Shown here: piece after piece, positions 42,460 through 54,591 of the stretch
Layout: each line of letters starts with the position of its first letter
Position numbering within the stretch: position 1 is the stretch's first letter
NCBI RefSeq assembly: GCF_000276665.1
Contig: NW_004955470.1
Location: 608,935 to 672,934, forward strand
Direction of reading: 5' to 3'
Source of the DNA: Chinchilla lanigera
Taxonomy: Eukaryota; Chordata; Mammalia; Rodentia; Chinchillidae
DNA length: 64,000 bases
Program-made: the position numbers and the translations under genes
The notes under the pieces: model-generated
What the model was told of the DNA's origin: nothing
What the model saw: only the letters and a program-made list of their open reading frames with translations
Databases searched by the model: none

Positions 42460-45400
42460 AAAATATTTATACAACTTTTTTTCCTGATGTATATGTTTTT
42501 GAGGGCTTTCCGCAGACACACTCAGAAGTTGTTCATTAATCTGCGTGGTCTTGCTCTGAATCCAGTCAAGTTGACAATAAACATTAACTGTTACCGTTTT
42601 ACTGACACTGATAGCACCAGGACCACTGCACACAGATCAGCTCTCATGCTCTGTGTTGTACATAGGGTTCGCTACCATTGCAGTCACCACTTGAGAGGTC
42701 CCCTAGTTGTCTTGTTAAATTGCTTTCTTACTGTCCTTCTGCACCTCAGAGACATCTCCCAGCTGATAAGATATTGAATTTATTTAGAGAACATTGGTTC
42801 TCAGGTATCCCGTAATGAGCAGGGTTGCATGTTTATTTTAATTTAGGTCCTTCCAAGGCCCCATCCCTTAGCTAGGGGAGTAACCAGAGTCGTAATTTTA
42901 TTTTTTTCAAGATGATCGGATCTGGCAACATTTCTTGGATATGTTATGGTAGTTTAGAAGCCAGAGAACAAAGTAGGGCATGCCCCAAATGAAAACTTCA
43001 CTATCTGTTCAATTCACTGGTCATTATAGTTACCTATGACTTTGGACAATGTCCTACATGTGAGTGATACATTTCTGGAAACTTTGCATTCTCTGTGCAT
43101 GTAAAGTAAATTCTTTGGTTCTTCAATGGTCATAATGATCTTATAAAGCCATCCAGATGTTTTGTGACCATTAGTATCTCAAGAATTGTGATTTTTTTAC
43201 TTTTAAAAATTGAAAAGTTGTCAAACAGAAAGGTCATACATACAATCCAATGCTTTCCCTGAATCATTTGGTAGCTGAAGAACTCGCAGGTTCATTGTCT
43301 TAAGCCTTTGCTATATATTTCCTACAACAAAAAATTATTTTACATGATTCAGTTCTACCATAAATTCAGGAAGGCAGCATTGTTACACTGGTCCAACTTC
43401 TCACAAAGTTCAAGTGGTGACTACTGTGTGGTTTGTCACACAAGAGTGCAGTCCAGGAGCACATGCTGCCAGGTCTCCCCTACCCTGGAACACATCTGCA
43501 GTCTGGACCTGAATTTCACATTTCATGGTCACACACCGTGTTTTTAGCAGAATGCCCCTCAATTTGAGTTTGTTTGTTAATCCTCACAATTAGAGTGAAC
43601 AATGCATTTTTGGCTGGAATGCCTATATGTCCTGCTCAGTTTTCTCACTGTGTCATCCTTAGCAGCCTATGCTCAGCGCCAGCCCCATTACTGGCAATGT
43701 TAACTTTAATAAAGGTGATGGCCATTAGACATCTCTAAGGCACAATGACTATTTTTCCTTTGAGGTTAATAAAAATCTACTGCCAAGTTGTTTGATAATT
43801 TATTGACATGCAATCGTGCATTAAAATAGAACTGTAAAACTAAGGGTTCATTTTCCTTCAGTGGATTATGAGGTTAACATTATCATTTATTTGATACTCA
43901 AAATCCCTCCACTTTGGCCAATAAGAATCCTATACCAGCTAGTTTGCCTTCACTTTGGCCATAACCTAATCACTCTTTGAGGACATATTAGTTCATGGTA
44001 CAAGCTAGGCCACCCTCACCTTGCAACTTCCCTGTCCTTGACAGGGAATCAGCCTTTTGTCCAAGCATCACTGGTCTCTTTTAGTGAAGAATGATATTTA
44101 GGTACAAGACGTGGGTTCTATATGTACTTACTGAAACTAGACCATAAGTACATCTAGTCTAGGGATAATTATTCATCATTTATTTATCCATTTATCAATA
44201 TATATTTATACACATGTATTAATATACATTGTTTTTTCCACTTCTGCAGCATACCAACTTATTCTGAAACAGATGTACTCACAAATTTCCTTTCCAACAG
44301 TGAGAATATTGGCTTGACTTATCCTTCCTTTGTATATGACCAACAGCCCTCCTGGATGAGGTAAATCTTGGTTGTCACTGCCACCTATACTCGCATAGCA
44401 AGTAACTCCTCCCACACATACCTACATGTACTTTTACACCCTGATAATCCTAACCAAGTCATGGGCAACTTTACCTTCTGTGGAAAAGGAACTTCCTCAC
44501 CCTTCCTGGGCCCTGACAACTACAGTGGGGAATCCCACAAATGTCACTAATTCTCATTTCACTAATTCTCACACCCCAGTGTTGGCCAACAGTGTCACTT
44601 CTCCTATGTGTGCAGAACCAGCTCTGTCCACTCTAGCTTCTTTCTCCCACGTTTGCTTTCTGTTTACACCCCCATAAACACCATGTCCAGACTGCGCAGG
44701 CTCCAACAACCTAGAAGCAATTCCTCTCTTCCCTTCTGTTTTTAACCCTCTGCTCAGACTCCCAGAACCCAACCCTAAAAACGATTGGATTGTGAAGGAA
44801 TATGCATGTTTAGGAAGCACGGTAGAGTTGTTTCAAGGATGCATAAGCAGAGGTTTCAAAGAGGATCTTAGCTTCTGGAGGGAACACCTTGGATTACAAC
44901 ATTTGAAATCCACAACCAACACATTGAGGTGCTCAGGGAGCTTCTAATGTGAGAATATATAACTAGATACAGAGCTGGAATGGCGGCACAGACTTCAGAT
45001 GCAAGGTGGTAAAATCCCTGATGAGGCTGGCTTTGGTAGATGTGGTCAGACAGACAAATCAGAGATGAAAAAGAGACTAAGTGCACGGAGAAGACAAGAT
45101 AGGGTAACCAAGTGCTCAGTGTTTGGGTTTGACTTGCTGGATTTGTTATGTTTTCCAACAAATCATGACTCTTATAATTCCTTCCTCTTCTACCCAATTG
45201 CATTTCTGGGCAGTAGAGCTAATAACTAACATCATGAGGGAATTAAAAGAATGCCAAAGCATTTCCTGCCTAAATGAGAATCACAGGAACGAAATGTAGA
45301 AAGCATGAAAAATATCTGTGCATTTATTGGGTGTTTTCTGACAGACTCTGTCACAGATAAAGGGCCAACAAGAGAAGATAGGATGAGCTTGAGGGCAGCA

Positions 45401-45560
45401 ATGTAACAGTGGAGAGCAAACTGAGCTGCCCAGTGGTCTCTAGAGAAAACACATTGTGTGAAAGTGACTCTGTAACGTTCTGATCACACGGGGATATCTC
45501 CAGATCCTGGGCCTGTGCTAAGTTACTGCAATGATCCAGCCCCGCAGCTGTGCCTGTCAT
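42460..45560. other. Non-coding spacer
   Basis: About 3 kb with no V segment, octamer or RSS seen on either strand and no repeat I can name with confidence. Confidence 0.45.
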
Positions 45561-45575
45561 ACCCAGCCTCTGCTG

Positions 45576-45583
45576 ATTTGCAT
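45576..45583 (+). promoter_or_regulatory. V kappa octamer
   Basis: Perfect ATTTGCAT, 86 bp upstream of the leader ATG at 45669, followed by TTCTTCATAGG as the TATA-like element shared by the plus-strand group. Confidence 0.92.
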
Positions 45584-45668
45584 GTCCCCAGGGCACAGCC
45601 CAGGCCCTGAGGACTTCTTCATAGGCTGTCACACCCTGTGCAGGACCCAGTCCCAGTCAGGACACAGC

Positions 45669-46149
45669 ATGGACATGAGGGTCCCCACTCAGCTCCTGGG
45701 GCTCCTGCTGCTCTGGCTGCCAGGTAAAGAAGGGAAGCACTGTAGATTTGCTCAGCCTGATGAGGATGGCGCTGCCTGGCCGATGAGGGAAGTCCTCTGC
45801 CAAAAAATTAATCTGTGGATGATTTTTTTGTTTGTGTGTTTCCAATTTCAGGTGCCAAGTGTGACATCCAGTTGACCCAGTCTCCATCCATTCTATATGC
45901 ATCTCCAGGGGATAGAATCACCTTCACTTGTCGTGCCAGTCAAGACATCAGCAGCTATTTAGGCTGGTATCAGCAGAAACCAGGGAAAGCTCCTAGGCTC
46001 CTAATCTATGACTCTTCCAACCTATACACTGGAGTCCCGGCAAGGTTCAGCGGCAGTGGATCTGGGACAGACTTTACTCTCACTATAAGCAATGTGGAGC
46101 CTGAGGATTTTGCAGCTTATTACTGTCAACAGCGTAAGAGTTACCCTCC
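45669..46149 (+). CDS. IGKV: Immunoglobulin kappa variable segment, IGKV1-type, intact
   Basis: Leader exon 45669-45723 (55 nt, [18 protein letters not shown], donor G|GTAAAG), intron 128 bp, V exon 45852-46149 (298 nt, acceptor TTTCAG). After GAKC the mature chain begins [16 protein letters not shown]. The first cysteine is in [11 protein letters not shown]1 is QDISSY, then [31 protein letters not shown] and DFAAYYC; germline CDR3 is QQRKSYPP. No stop or frameshift, consensus RSS, perfect octamer. It is the first V on the plus strand, in the opposite orientation to all segments left of the gap, so it would join J kappa by the other mechanism (deletion versus inversion). Confidence 0.96.
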
Positions 46150-46177
46150 CACAGTGATACAAGCCATGACATAAACC
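46150..46177 (+). other. Kappa RSS, 12-spacer
   Basis: CACAGTG, 12-nt spacer (46157-46168), ACATAAACC (46169-46177). Confidence 0.96.
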
Positions 46178-46599
46178 AGCCAGGGAAGCAGAAGTGTGAA
46201 GCTGAGCTGCCCCAGCTGCTCTTCCAGGCATCTCTGTCTGCTGAGAGCATTTCTGAGATGCAGGAAGCGCCCCCTGAGGCATCTATGTTGTAACATCTGT
46301 CGTGACTCATACAGAAGAGATAACACTATGGGTATTCCAAGCAGGGATTGTTTTAAATGTGGATAGCAGATTTTAAATTATAATCTTTACTAATTTATTT
46401 AAATCTGCTTTATTAACACATATTATTTGTCAATAGAAGTGGGGTTTGCTGTGATAGTTCCATGTACACAGAGTATATATTAATCATATACATCCACTTC
46501 TGCCCTTGACTTTCTTCACCCTTACCTTAGTAATCACTCTTCTATTTTCTCATCTACTACTTTTAGACTTCTATAGATGAAAGGGCACAAATGATACTT

Positions 46600-47360
46600 G
46601 TTATTTTTGTATGTGGTTTATTTTGCTTAATAAGATGACCTCCCATTTCATTTATTTTGCTACAAATGGTAGTTTCTTTATGGCTGAGTATACACTTGTG
46701 TATATATGTCTTGGTTACTTTTCTCTCGTTGCTGAGACAAAATACCCAACTCCCAAAATGAAGGAAGGAAAGGTTTATTTAGCTTACAGTTTGTGGAGGT
46801 TTCAGTCCATACTTGGCTGGCTCTGAGGCAGAAGATAGCAAAGCAAAAAGAGCAAAGGGGGGAATGGCAGCCGAACAGCAAACAGCCAGAGCAAAAAGGA
46901 GGAAGGGCGGCAAGCAGCTTCTTTCCCTCCCTTACATTGTAAACAGGCTACCCCCACCTAAAGGGCGTGTAGTTCTCACATAATTTCCATGTCCTCCTTT
47001 TCCACAGGCTCAGGATGTATAGAAAGTAAGCACCCTGGCTTCCTGCTGAGTCACTTAGCCAAACCTCTAGACTCCCCAAGTTGACACAATGTATCAACCA
47101 TAACAATATATTTCATAGTTTTTCATTCATCTGTTGTCAGTGGCCACCTTTAGGGATCCCATATACTAGTAGTTTCACGTATTGCCACAATAAATACAGC
47201 TATTCACTTATTTCTTCTGTACACTGACTTCATTTCCTTTGCGTATGTGGCTAGGAGGTGGATAACTACATCAGGTGATAGTTTTATTAATTTTTTGCAA
47301 GAATTTCCATAGTGCTTTCCATGGTAGGTATACTAATTTACATTCCCACAAACAATGTAC
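46600..47360 (-). repeat. L1 3' fragment, antisense, split by an LTR
   Basis: 'ctacaaatggtagtttctttatggctgagtatacacttgtgtatata' continues after the LTR with 'tttcatagtttttcattcatctgttg' and 'catagtgctttcc'. This is the reverse of an L1 3' end. A related L1 piece lies at the same relative place behind the next intact V (56880-57120), so it predates the V duplication. Confidence 0.82.
46707..47105 (-). repeat. MaLR-type solo LTR, antisense, nested in L1
   Basis: Plus strand runs from TGTCTTGGTTACTT to CAACCATAACA, i.e. TG...CA on the minus strand, 399 bp. The 5-bp target-site duplication atata (46702-46706 and 47106-47110) is perfect. It shares its inner part with the fragment at 13830-13929. 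Confidence 0.88.
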
Positions 47361-47439
47361 AAGAGTTCCTTTTCCTTCAGATCTTTGTCAGCATTTGTTA
47401 CTTTTTTTAACGTTAGTCATTCTAACTGTGGTGAGATAA

Positions 47440-47860
47440 GTCTAACAAATGGTGCTAAAAAACTGGGTATCCACATGCTGGAAACAAAACTCGACCCCTT
47501 CTCTTACCTTGTACAAAAATCAGTTCAAAATGGATCACACACTTTAAGCTAAGGACTGACTCTGAAACTACCAGAGGAAAGCAAAATAAAGCTTCTCAAT
47601 ATTGATATAAGTAATATTTTTTTCAAAACAAAACTCTAATAGCTGAGGAAACAAAGGCAAAACTTAAATAAGCTTACATTAAACTGAAAAGTGTCTTCAC
47701 AGCAAAGGAAGAATCAACAGAGTGAAAAGTGAAGCTAAGAATGGTATAAAATTTTGCTATTTATTCAACTGACAGAGGTTTAATATCCAGACTCTATAAA
47801 CAAGTCAAACACTGGACAAGAGAAAATCAGGTAATCCAATTAAATATTAGGTCATGTGTG
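47440..47860 (+). repeat. L1 ORF2 fragment, sense
   Basis: 'aactgggtatccacatgctgg', 'ttgtacaaaaatcagttcaaaatgg' and 'cttcacagcaaaggaa' are L1 ORF2 phrases. Many stops. Confidence 0.88.
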
Positions 47861-48879
47861 AAGATAGTTTCCAAGGAAAAAAGTACAAGTGTCCATAGAT
47901 ATATAGAAAAAGACTCTACAATTAATCATCAAGAAAATGGAAATAAGGCACAGACCTTAATTTGAAAGACCTAGTGGTATGGTAATAAAAAATGTAGATA
48001 CCAGAAACAGGATTCTCAGCTTCTACCCTAAAAGCCAAAGAAGGGCCAGAAGCTATAAACTGCAGAACAGTGCGGTCTATCAAAGGGCCCAGGATTGGAG
48101 TTCTGGGACTCTCAGCTACCAAGAACCCCTCTCAGGTGACTGTCAGTCCTCATCTCTGTCCTCCATTTATCTCTATTTGTCATTGCCATCTTTAACCACC
48201 TGTAAAATAAAAGGAAGAAAAGGGTTTTTAAAACTTCGGGAATTACCAATGAAAATTCGGGATACTTGTACTGGAGATGTTGGGACATGCATTTGCTTAT
48301 ATAACTGACCCCAGGATGTTGTTCACCATGGGTAGTCACTGCTCCTTCAGCGTTAGCTTCAGATTCAAAAAACATCCATAGCTTGAAGACAAGAAGAACC
48401 GTCCAGCAGAGCTCTTTCCAAATTAGTTGAATCATGGTTTATGCAAACATCCACAAACATGAGTATAATGGCTTAATGTTTGAACCACCAGGTTCTTGGG
48501 TTGTTTGCTGCACAATATTATTTTGATAAGCTGACTAATGTAATAGTGAACCTTCATGCATATAGGTACATTTTATGAAGGCTGCATGAATACAAATACT
48601 TAGAAAGCTAACTAGAAAAATTAAATATAAAGGAAATTAAAAACTAAAATGTTTTTAGATGCATAGAATAAAATACAGTTCTCTTACAGAAATATTTAAT
48701 GAAATAAATGCTAAGATTATTGTTATATGGCAATACTTAACAGAGTAATTAGAATGAATCTTTGCACATGTAAAAAATCTTACTGGAAATAATTAAGTTT
48801 ACCTTTTATAAATACAGATACATATGTATATACGTATTTAAATGTGTAATATATTTATATTTTTATTTCTATACTCAGT

Positions 48880-48917
<38 letters not shown>
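48880..48917. repeat. (CA)n(TA)n microsatellite
   Basis: A CA run of about 12 units changing into TA units. Confidence 0.96.
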
Positions 48918-49029
48918 TTGTTCAAGCATAAACAAACCATAAGCTTTATGAAGTTGGAAGTGTTTTTTCCATCATTTTTACAACATAGACTTTAGGCTAT
49001 ATTTGTGAACTATTAGGAGGTGATTTGTT

Positions 49030-49450
49030 ACTTGTAAAGAAAAGGTTTGCAGTTACGTTAGATGGCAACACTTTGATGTTGCGCTTTGAAGAATGGGGAT
49101 TCAAATACCAGAAATTGTTCCTTGTTGATGGAAATCCACAAAGGCAGACAGGCTAGAAATCACTTCTGCTCCCATGAAACAGGTGGATCCTCAAGAGACG
49201 GAAATGGTGATGTAACCCACGCAGAGGAGGCTGCAGACCAACAGGTCGGGTCTGTGTTAGTTGCTAGTGGGCTACAGGCCTTCTGGGGTCATAGACAGGA
49301 ACAACTCTTTTCTCTGCAGGAACCACTCTGAATGCAGAGCCTCAGGCCCCAGGGGCTCCTCACACAGGTTGTATGGGCACAGCCATTCTTGGGTGGTTTG
49401 TAGACACTTCACTGGAGCCTGCTTCTTCAAGCTCCTTAATATTTTGTGCA
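49030..49450 (+). repeat. Old segmental duplication, copy 1
   Basis: Matches 57735-58110 through anchors such as 'tgttgatggaaatccac'/'ggtgatggaaagtcac' and 'acaggtggatcctcaagagacggaaatgg'/'acaggtgaatcctcaggagacggaaaggg'. Strongly diverged, non-coding. Confidence 0.75.
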
Positions 49451-49519
49451 GAAGTCAGTATCTCACAGGGCCCACCTTTCTGCTTAATAGACTTCCCATC
49501 TGTAACAAAGAATAACAAC

Positions 49520-50640
49520 TGTCAACACTGAAGGCGGGCATCATCACCGTCTGCTTTGTGCTGCTAAATATCCCCAGCCTTAAAGAAGTTTTAAATTAAA
49601 AAGTGAAATAATTCTGCTTTTGCTTTAAAAAATAAATTATATTTAAGAAGGTTGCCTAACAAAATGATAGGAATTAACATTGGTTGTTATATTACATACT
49701 GTTATCTTCAATGAAGTTGCTCAGATTCCCAGATGTCCTGTATCATTTTTATTGTTTTTGCTTTGCTTTGTTTTGGATTTGTCTATGTTGCTGGTATTTG
49801 GCTATTGTTCTTTTTGTTTTCATTCTCTTTAAAATAAAAAAAAGAAGGTTGCCTATTCCAGTACAATATATTGCATGATCAGTTAAAACTACAATGCCAC
49901 TTTTTAGTACAATGGTTTAGGGGAAAATCATAAAAAAATACAGAAAGCAGGATCTTTCAAATGTAAAGGAATTATAATCAATAAATACTTATCTTAAAAA
50001 TTGATACCACACATGGTCAGAAGAACATTAGCAAAAGAGAAAGGCATTACTCTCCACAGAAAAATAAAAATAAAAAAATAAAAGAACACAAATTGCAAAA
50101 TTGAAGAAGAAAACCATTAAGATGCTCTAAAAACTGCTCAAATTTTCACAGTTTAAAAAAAAAAAGAAAAAGAAGAAAACCCATCTGGGCTTCTGGGTTC
50201 TCCCAAACACTGTGCAAGTGTTTCTGGGATGGTCAGGATGAGACTCGGTCAGAGATCCAGTCCAGAAGCCCTGAGCTTCCTACCTGCCATACCTCGTGCC
50301 CTGCTGGGTTGTTCAGGGCCCTGAGCTCTTTGCCGTACTATATCCTGGGTCTCTCAGGTGGATCATATGACACTCTTGAGACTGCTCTCTTTTTGGAATT
50401 CCTGGTTCACTGATTGTCTTTTGTCCTTATCTATTTGGAAAATTGATTGAGCAGAGGAATCCTTTTAGAGTTTTCTACATGTTTGACCTAGTGGTGAGTG
50501 AACTAGGGCAAGATTCACCCTGGGAGAAACACAGTCTCTGCCACGAATCTGGTCTAGCCTGGTCTTGCCTAGGACCTGGTCCTGTGGTTTTTCTTGAGTT
50601 ACTGACACAAAGAAGCCTGGCAGCTGTGCCAGTCATACCC
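49520..50640. other. Non-coding spacer
   Basis: A-rich patches near 49830 and 50060-50180. No gene until the promoter of the next V. Confidence 0.45.
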
Positions 50641-50651
50641 AGTCCCTGCTA

Positions 50652-50659
50652 ATTTGCAT
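50652..50659 (+). promoter_or_regulatory. V kappa octamer of a truncated pseudogene
   Basis: Perfect ATTTGCAT, 81 bp upstream of the leader ATG at 50740. The whole promoter matches its intact neighbours. Confidence 0.9.
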
Positions 50660-50739
50660 GTCCCCAGAGCACAACCCATGCCCTGAGGACTTCTTAACAG
50701 GCTGGTCTCACCCAGAGTCAATTCCAGTCACTACACAGC

Positions 50740-51031
50740 ATGGACATGAGGGCCCCCACTCAGCTCCTGGGGTCCCTCCTACTCTGGCTCCCAGGTAAGG
50801 AAGGAAGGAATGGGAATTTACTCAGCCAACTGCAGTTTTTGCTGACCAGTGCTGCCGGGCTCTTCATAGCCATTTTCTATAACATGATTCATTGTGTGAA
50901 TCTCTGCCTCTTATGTTTCCCAATGTCAGGTGCCAGATGTGATACCCAGATGACCCAGTCTCCATCCTCCCTGTCTGCATCTTTAGGGGAACACAGTCAC
51001 CATCAGAGGCCAGGCCAGTCAAGGCATTAGC
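50740..51031 (+). pseudogene. IGKV: IGKV1-type V kappa pseudogene, truncated in CDR1
   Basis: Leader exon 50740-50794 is intact (55 nt, MDMRAPTQLLGSLLLWLP, donor G|GTAAGG) and the acceptor at 50928-50929 is fine. The V exon starts [14 protein letters not shown]. One extra base in LGE (ggggaac against ggagac) shifts the frame, the first cysteine codon is lost, and homology stops after 'ggcattagc' in CDR1. Frameworks 2 and 3, CDR3 and the RSS are missing; the following sequence is not V-like, so a deletion removed the 3' two thirds. It cannot rearrange. The promoter is intact. Confidence 0.94.
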
Positions 51032-51496
51032 TTAGAGCCCTGAGCCCCTGGGAGAGGCATTCAGACACAAATTGAAATCCAGTGGTAAAGATGGCAAAAC
51101 ACAAACACAGAATGAACCCGGGCCACATGTAAATGCTCCAACCTTCAGAATTCTTGTCAATGCTTAAATTACTAGTATTTATTTCACTGGCTTCTAAAGT
51201 TATTCCAACTTATCCAAGTACCCGAGAGACATAACATCTGGAGATTATATGCACCCCCTGAACAGCTGAGTTGTGTTTTCAAGTTTCCCTCCATTCTCCG
51301 TGGTCTCAGATGGGAAGAGTCTGCCCAACTCTTCTAGGCTCCGATCTGACGTGGCATTTGGAGGGGTCACAAAGGCAGAACTGGAGTCTGGGGAGGGCAG
51401 CAGCATGGTGGATATGAAGGCACAGCAAGAAAGTGAGCAAGGGTGAGTCCTGACAAAGACTGTGCGTGTGGGAAGAAAGAACTTGATTCTTGGGTC
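51032..51496. other. Non-coding sequence past the deletion breakpoint
   Basis: No V remnant and no RSS is seen here. Confidence 0.5.
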
Positions 51497-51513
51497 CATA
51501 ACCATACCATGGG

Positions 51514-51616
51514 AGGGCTGGGGATTTAGCTCAGTGGCAAAAGCGCCTACCTGGCAAGCGCAAGGTTGTGAGTTCAGTTCCCGGTACCAGAGAAAAACCA
51601 AAAAAAAAAAAACAAA
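51514..51616 (+). repeat. ID-type SINE
   Basis: 'gggctggggatttagctcagtgg' to 'ttcccggtaccagag' and an A tail. A perfect 17-bp target-site duplication, cataaccataccatggg, at 51497-51513 and 51617-51633. Confidence 0.95.
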
Positions 51617-51639
51617 CATAACCATACCATGGGTATCTT

Positions 51640-52690
51640 GACACTAAGGACTTTTATTAAGGAAGAAACAAAGAAAAGGTGATTTTTGAGGCTGTTATGG
51701 CCAACATCCAGGTGAAAGATGATGGCGGTTTCTGAGGTGAGGGAGTGGCTGCGGGGATAACAGGAGTGTCGGATTTGAGATATGCTTCAGGTCTAGCATT
51801 GCTGATTCCTCTTCAGTTTGTTAGGAGATGACATGCTGAACATGCAGCATTTGTAACTATTGTTGACTTCTTCTTTTTAAAAATTGAAAATTTAACTTTT
51901 CCTTGCTGGAGCTCAAGAAAGTCCTTCTCGTTTCCTCTTAGGTTTCTTTGAGTAGCTCAGATTTTCACATTTTGTGAGTGTCCTTTACTTGTGAAATGAT
52001 GACAGATGTGTCCACTAATGACACCCTCCGTCTCCCCCAAATGCCTCACTCCAGTGCATTCTCTTTTGTCTTCATGCGGTTTTGCTTCTCCTCCACTGTG
52101 TTAGCAGGAAAATCCCATATCACATTTTCCCTCCTATTTTTACCTATTAAAAGTGTCAACACAGTTGATGACCCTGATTATATTGAGAACAGTAATGAAT
52201 GTACAAAATGGTAGTGAAAGATCAAAATCTGTGCATTCAGAAATTTGCATGTAGAGTCCTGCTTCTCTCAGCATTGTTGCCAGGACCTCTCACAGAACTG
52301 TTCCACCAGCAGCTATGAAGATTCTGTTTGTCTTTTCACACCACTCACTGCCTGCTGAGGGCCAAGTTTTCTGAAGAGAATCCTGCCTTATATTTTAGAT
52401 GAATTTGGGCTTTTCCTAGCCCTTCTCTGTCTTGGTATCTTCAACTTGAAGAAAAGGATAAAACATACTTCTCACATGAAAACTTAGCTCAATGCATGAC
52501 ACACTAAAAGTGGGCAACAAATATTGCTCCCATTGTTTGTTAATTTTGTTAAGTTTACATTTCAAAACATGTATGGTAGATTAGATTATTTTTCTATATA
52601 TTCCATCAGGAAGTTCAATATATCTCCCTGTGTCATGAAACCACACTGGACATGAGTTTAAACCAACTTCCTCTGAACTCCAGGCCTCAA
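51640..52690. other. Non-coding spacer
   Basis: Nothing recognised. Confidence 0.45.
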
Positions 52691-52715
52691 GAGGTCTTGT
52701 ATTTTGTTTTGTCTT

Positions 52716-52852
52716 TTTGAGACAGGGTTTTACTATACTCAGCCTGTTCTTGAGCCCACTTTGTAACCAAGGCTGGCCAGAATTCACAATGGTCCTCTCG
52801 CCTCAGCCTCCTGAGTACTGGGATTACAGGTGTGCACCACCACACCCAGCCT
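52716..52852 (-). repeat. B1-like SINE, antisense
   Basis: 'tttttgagacagggttttac', 'cctcagcctcctgagtactgggattacagg' and 'caccacacccagcc' are the reverse of a B1/Alu-like body. The short string cctcaagag is present on both sides. Confidence 0.92.
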
Positions 52853-52859
52853 CAAGAGA

Positions 52860-54560
52860 TTCTGTAGCCTCAACTCCCATGCCCAGGGATGTGAGAGGGC
52901 TGGTCTTGTCTACTAGAGAACAAGAGGCCCCTTGGAAAAGAGAGCTGTGCCCAGGTATCACAAATTTCTACGTATGTGAACAAGCCATGGCCTGGGGATA
53001 CAACAGAGGGTATGAAATACTTGATTTTGGTATTATTCAGAATCAACAGTACATGAAAATTTATTTTTCATGGTGATCATTGATTCAACTTTCTATAGAT
53101 TTCACTCCACTGTACACATGAGGCGGGGAGCCCCCACTTCCTCTCTCCTTGACAGGGAATGAGGATGCTGTAAGCTCTCCACAGGTCAGCAGCACCAAAT
53201 GTACACAAGTTTGTGAGATTTGACCTCCCCATTCAGCTCACCCAGCTCCCTGCAGCTGCATGAGGCAGCTTGGAGAAAGTAGTAGAGAAACCACCCAGCA
53301 AATTCATATAATCATAAGAAATAATAGCTTATTTCAATCTTTTCATTTTCAGGATATTTTATTGTACTATGACAAATTACAAAAATGTGTATACATAAAT
53401 CCATTTGCAGAATCAGTTAAGGTCCCAAATTCTTATCATCTTCCACCGTTTTCTTGGTGTAGACCTGGTTTACATGTGAGGTAATAATTCTCCCACCTGT
53501 CCCTGCTTCATCAGGTGGGAAAACAGTCTCTGAGACTATGGACAGTTACTATACTGACTTTCCAAGCCACTGATATGGAGGTTCCAGTGGGAAATGGGTT
53601 TCTTTGCACTAGGACAATTTCTACAGCCCAGAAAGGTTATTTTTGTGTGGAGACCTTCAGTGTGAGATGCTGGTTCAAATGCTGCTGACAGTAAAGGTTG
53701 AATGTCTTTATCTTCTACTTTGTGGATGACGAGAGAGAACACAAAGTCAGAGCCACTTCCTCAGAACCTAAAAGAGGTTCCAGTGGTCTGGAGAAAGGAA
53801 TCAGGGTGAAGCCTCCTGGTATTTCCTCTGTTACCAGAACATGGAGATACTACCCTGTATACCCCTTCTACATGCTATGGAAACAAAGTTACCTAGCAAT
53901 GCTTTCAGTGTTCCTGGAAGCTGAATGTAGATGTTCTGCCCCTGTTCTGCAAAGACTTCTCAGTGTATCAACAAAAAAGTGAAGAGCGCTGGTCTCAAAG
54001 AATTCATCAATACCCTCTATGAATAAGTATTTGTTCATTACTATAAATTTGATCCACAAGCAACAATGATTCCTTGAGGCAGCATGTTTAGGAGCTTCAG
54101 AAAAAAAATGAGAGAGAAAGGAAAGTGAGACAAGGCTGAAAAGAGAGAAGGTGGATTGTAAAGGGCATTTCACCAAGGTGGATCCTCTTGCGGATACCTG
54201 GAGCTGACACCCACAGGGAAGTATGGAGACCACACATCCACTCTCTAACCTGAGAAGCAACTGGGCTAAGGTATGTGTGCTGCTGTTCCAATCATAATTC
54301 TTGGGGCTGTGCCCAGGAATGTTTATTCTAGACCCTATGCTTTTCTATGTGTTTAGGCAGAGGTGCTCCTCCAGTTTAAAGGACCACAGTGACGTACAGA
54401 TGTGGCTGGTGGAAATACATAGCAGTACAGAGAAGGAAAAGACTGAATGCACCAGAAGTGATCTCTCCATGTGCCCAGAAAACAGAGGTGTGCTTTCCAC
54501 CTGCAGCTGCATCTCTCTGAATTTAGATCCCGGCCTCCCTGGAGGCTCAGGTCCTAGTAC
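52860..54560. other. Non-coding spacer
   Basis: No V, RSS or named repeat recognised before the relic RSS at 54565. Confidence 0.45.
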
Positions 54561-54564
54561 AGGA

Positions 54565-54591
54565 AGTTTGTGCACAAACTGCACCTCTGTG
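54565..54591 (-). other. Relic kappa RSS
   Basis: Minus strand: heptamer CACAGAG (54585-54591), spacer of 11 nt and nonamer-like GCACAAACT (54565-54573); with a 12-nt spacer the nonamer reads CACAAACTT. It lies where the V relic at 54592 should end. Confidence 0.5.
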
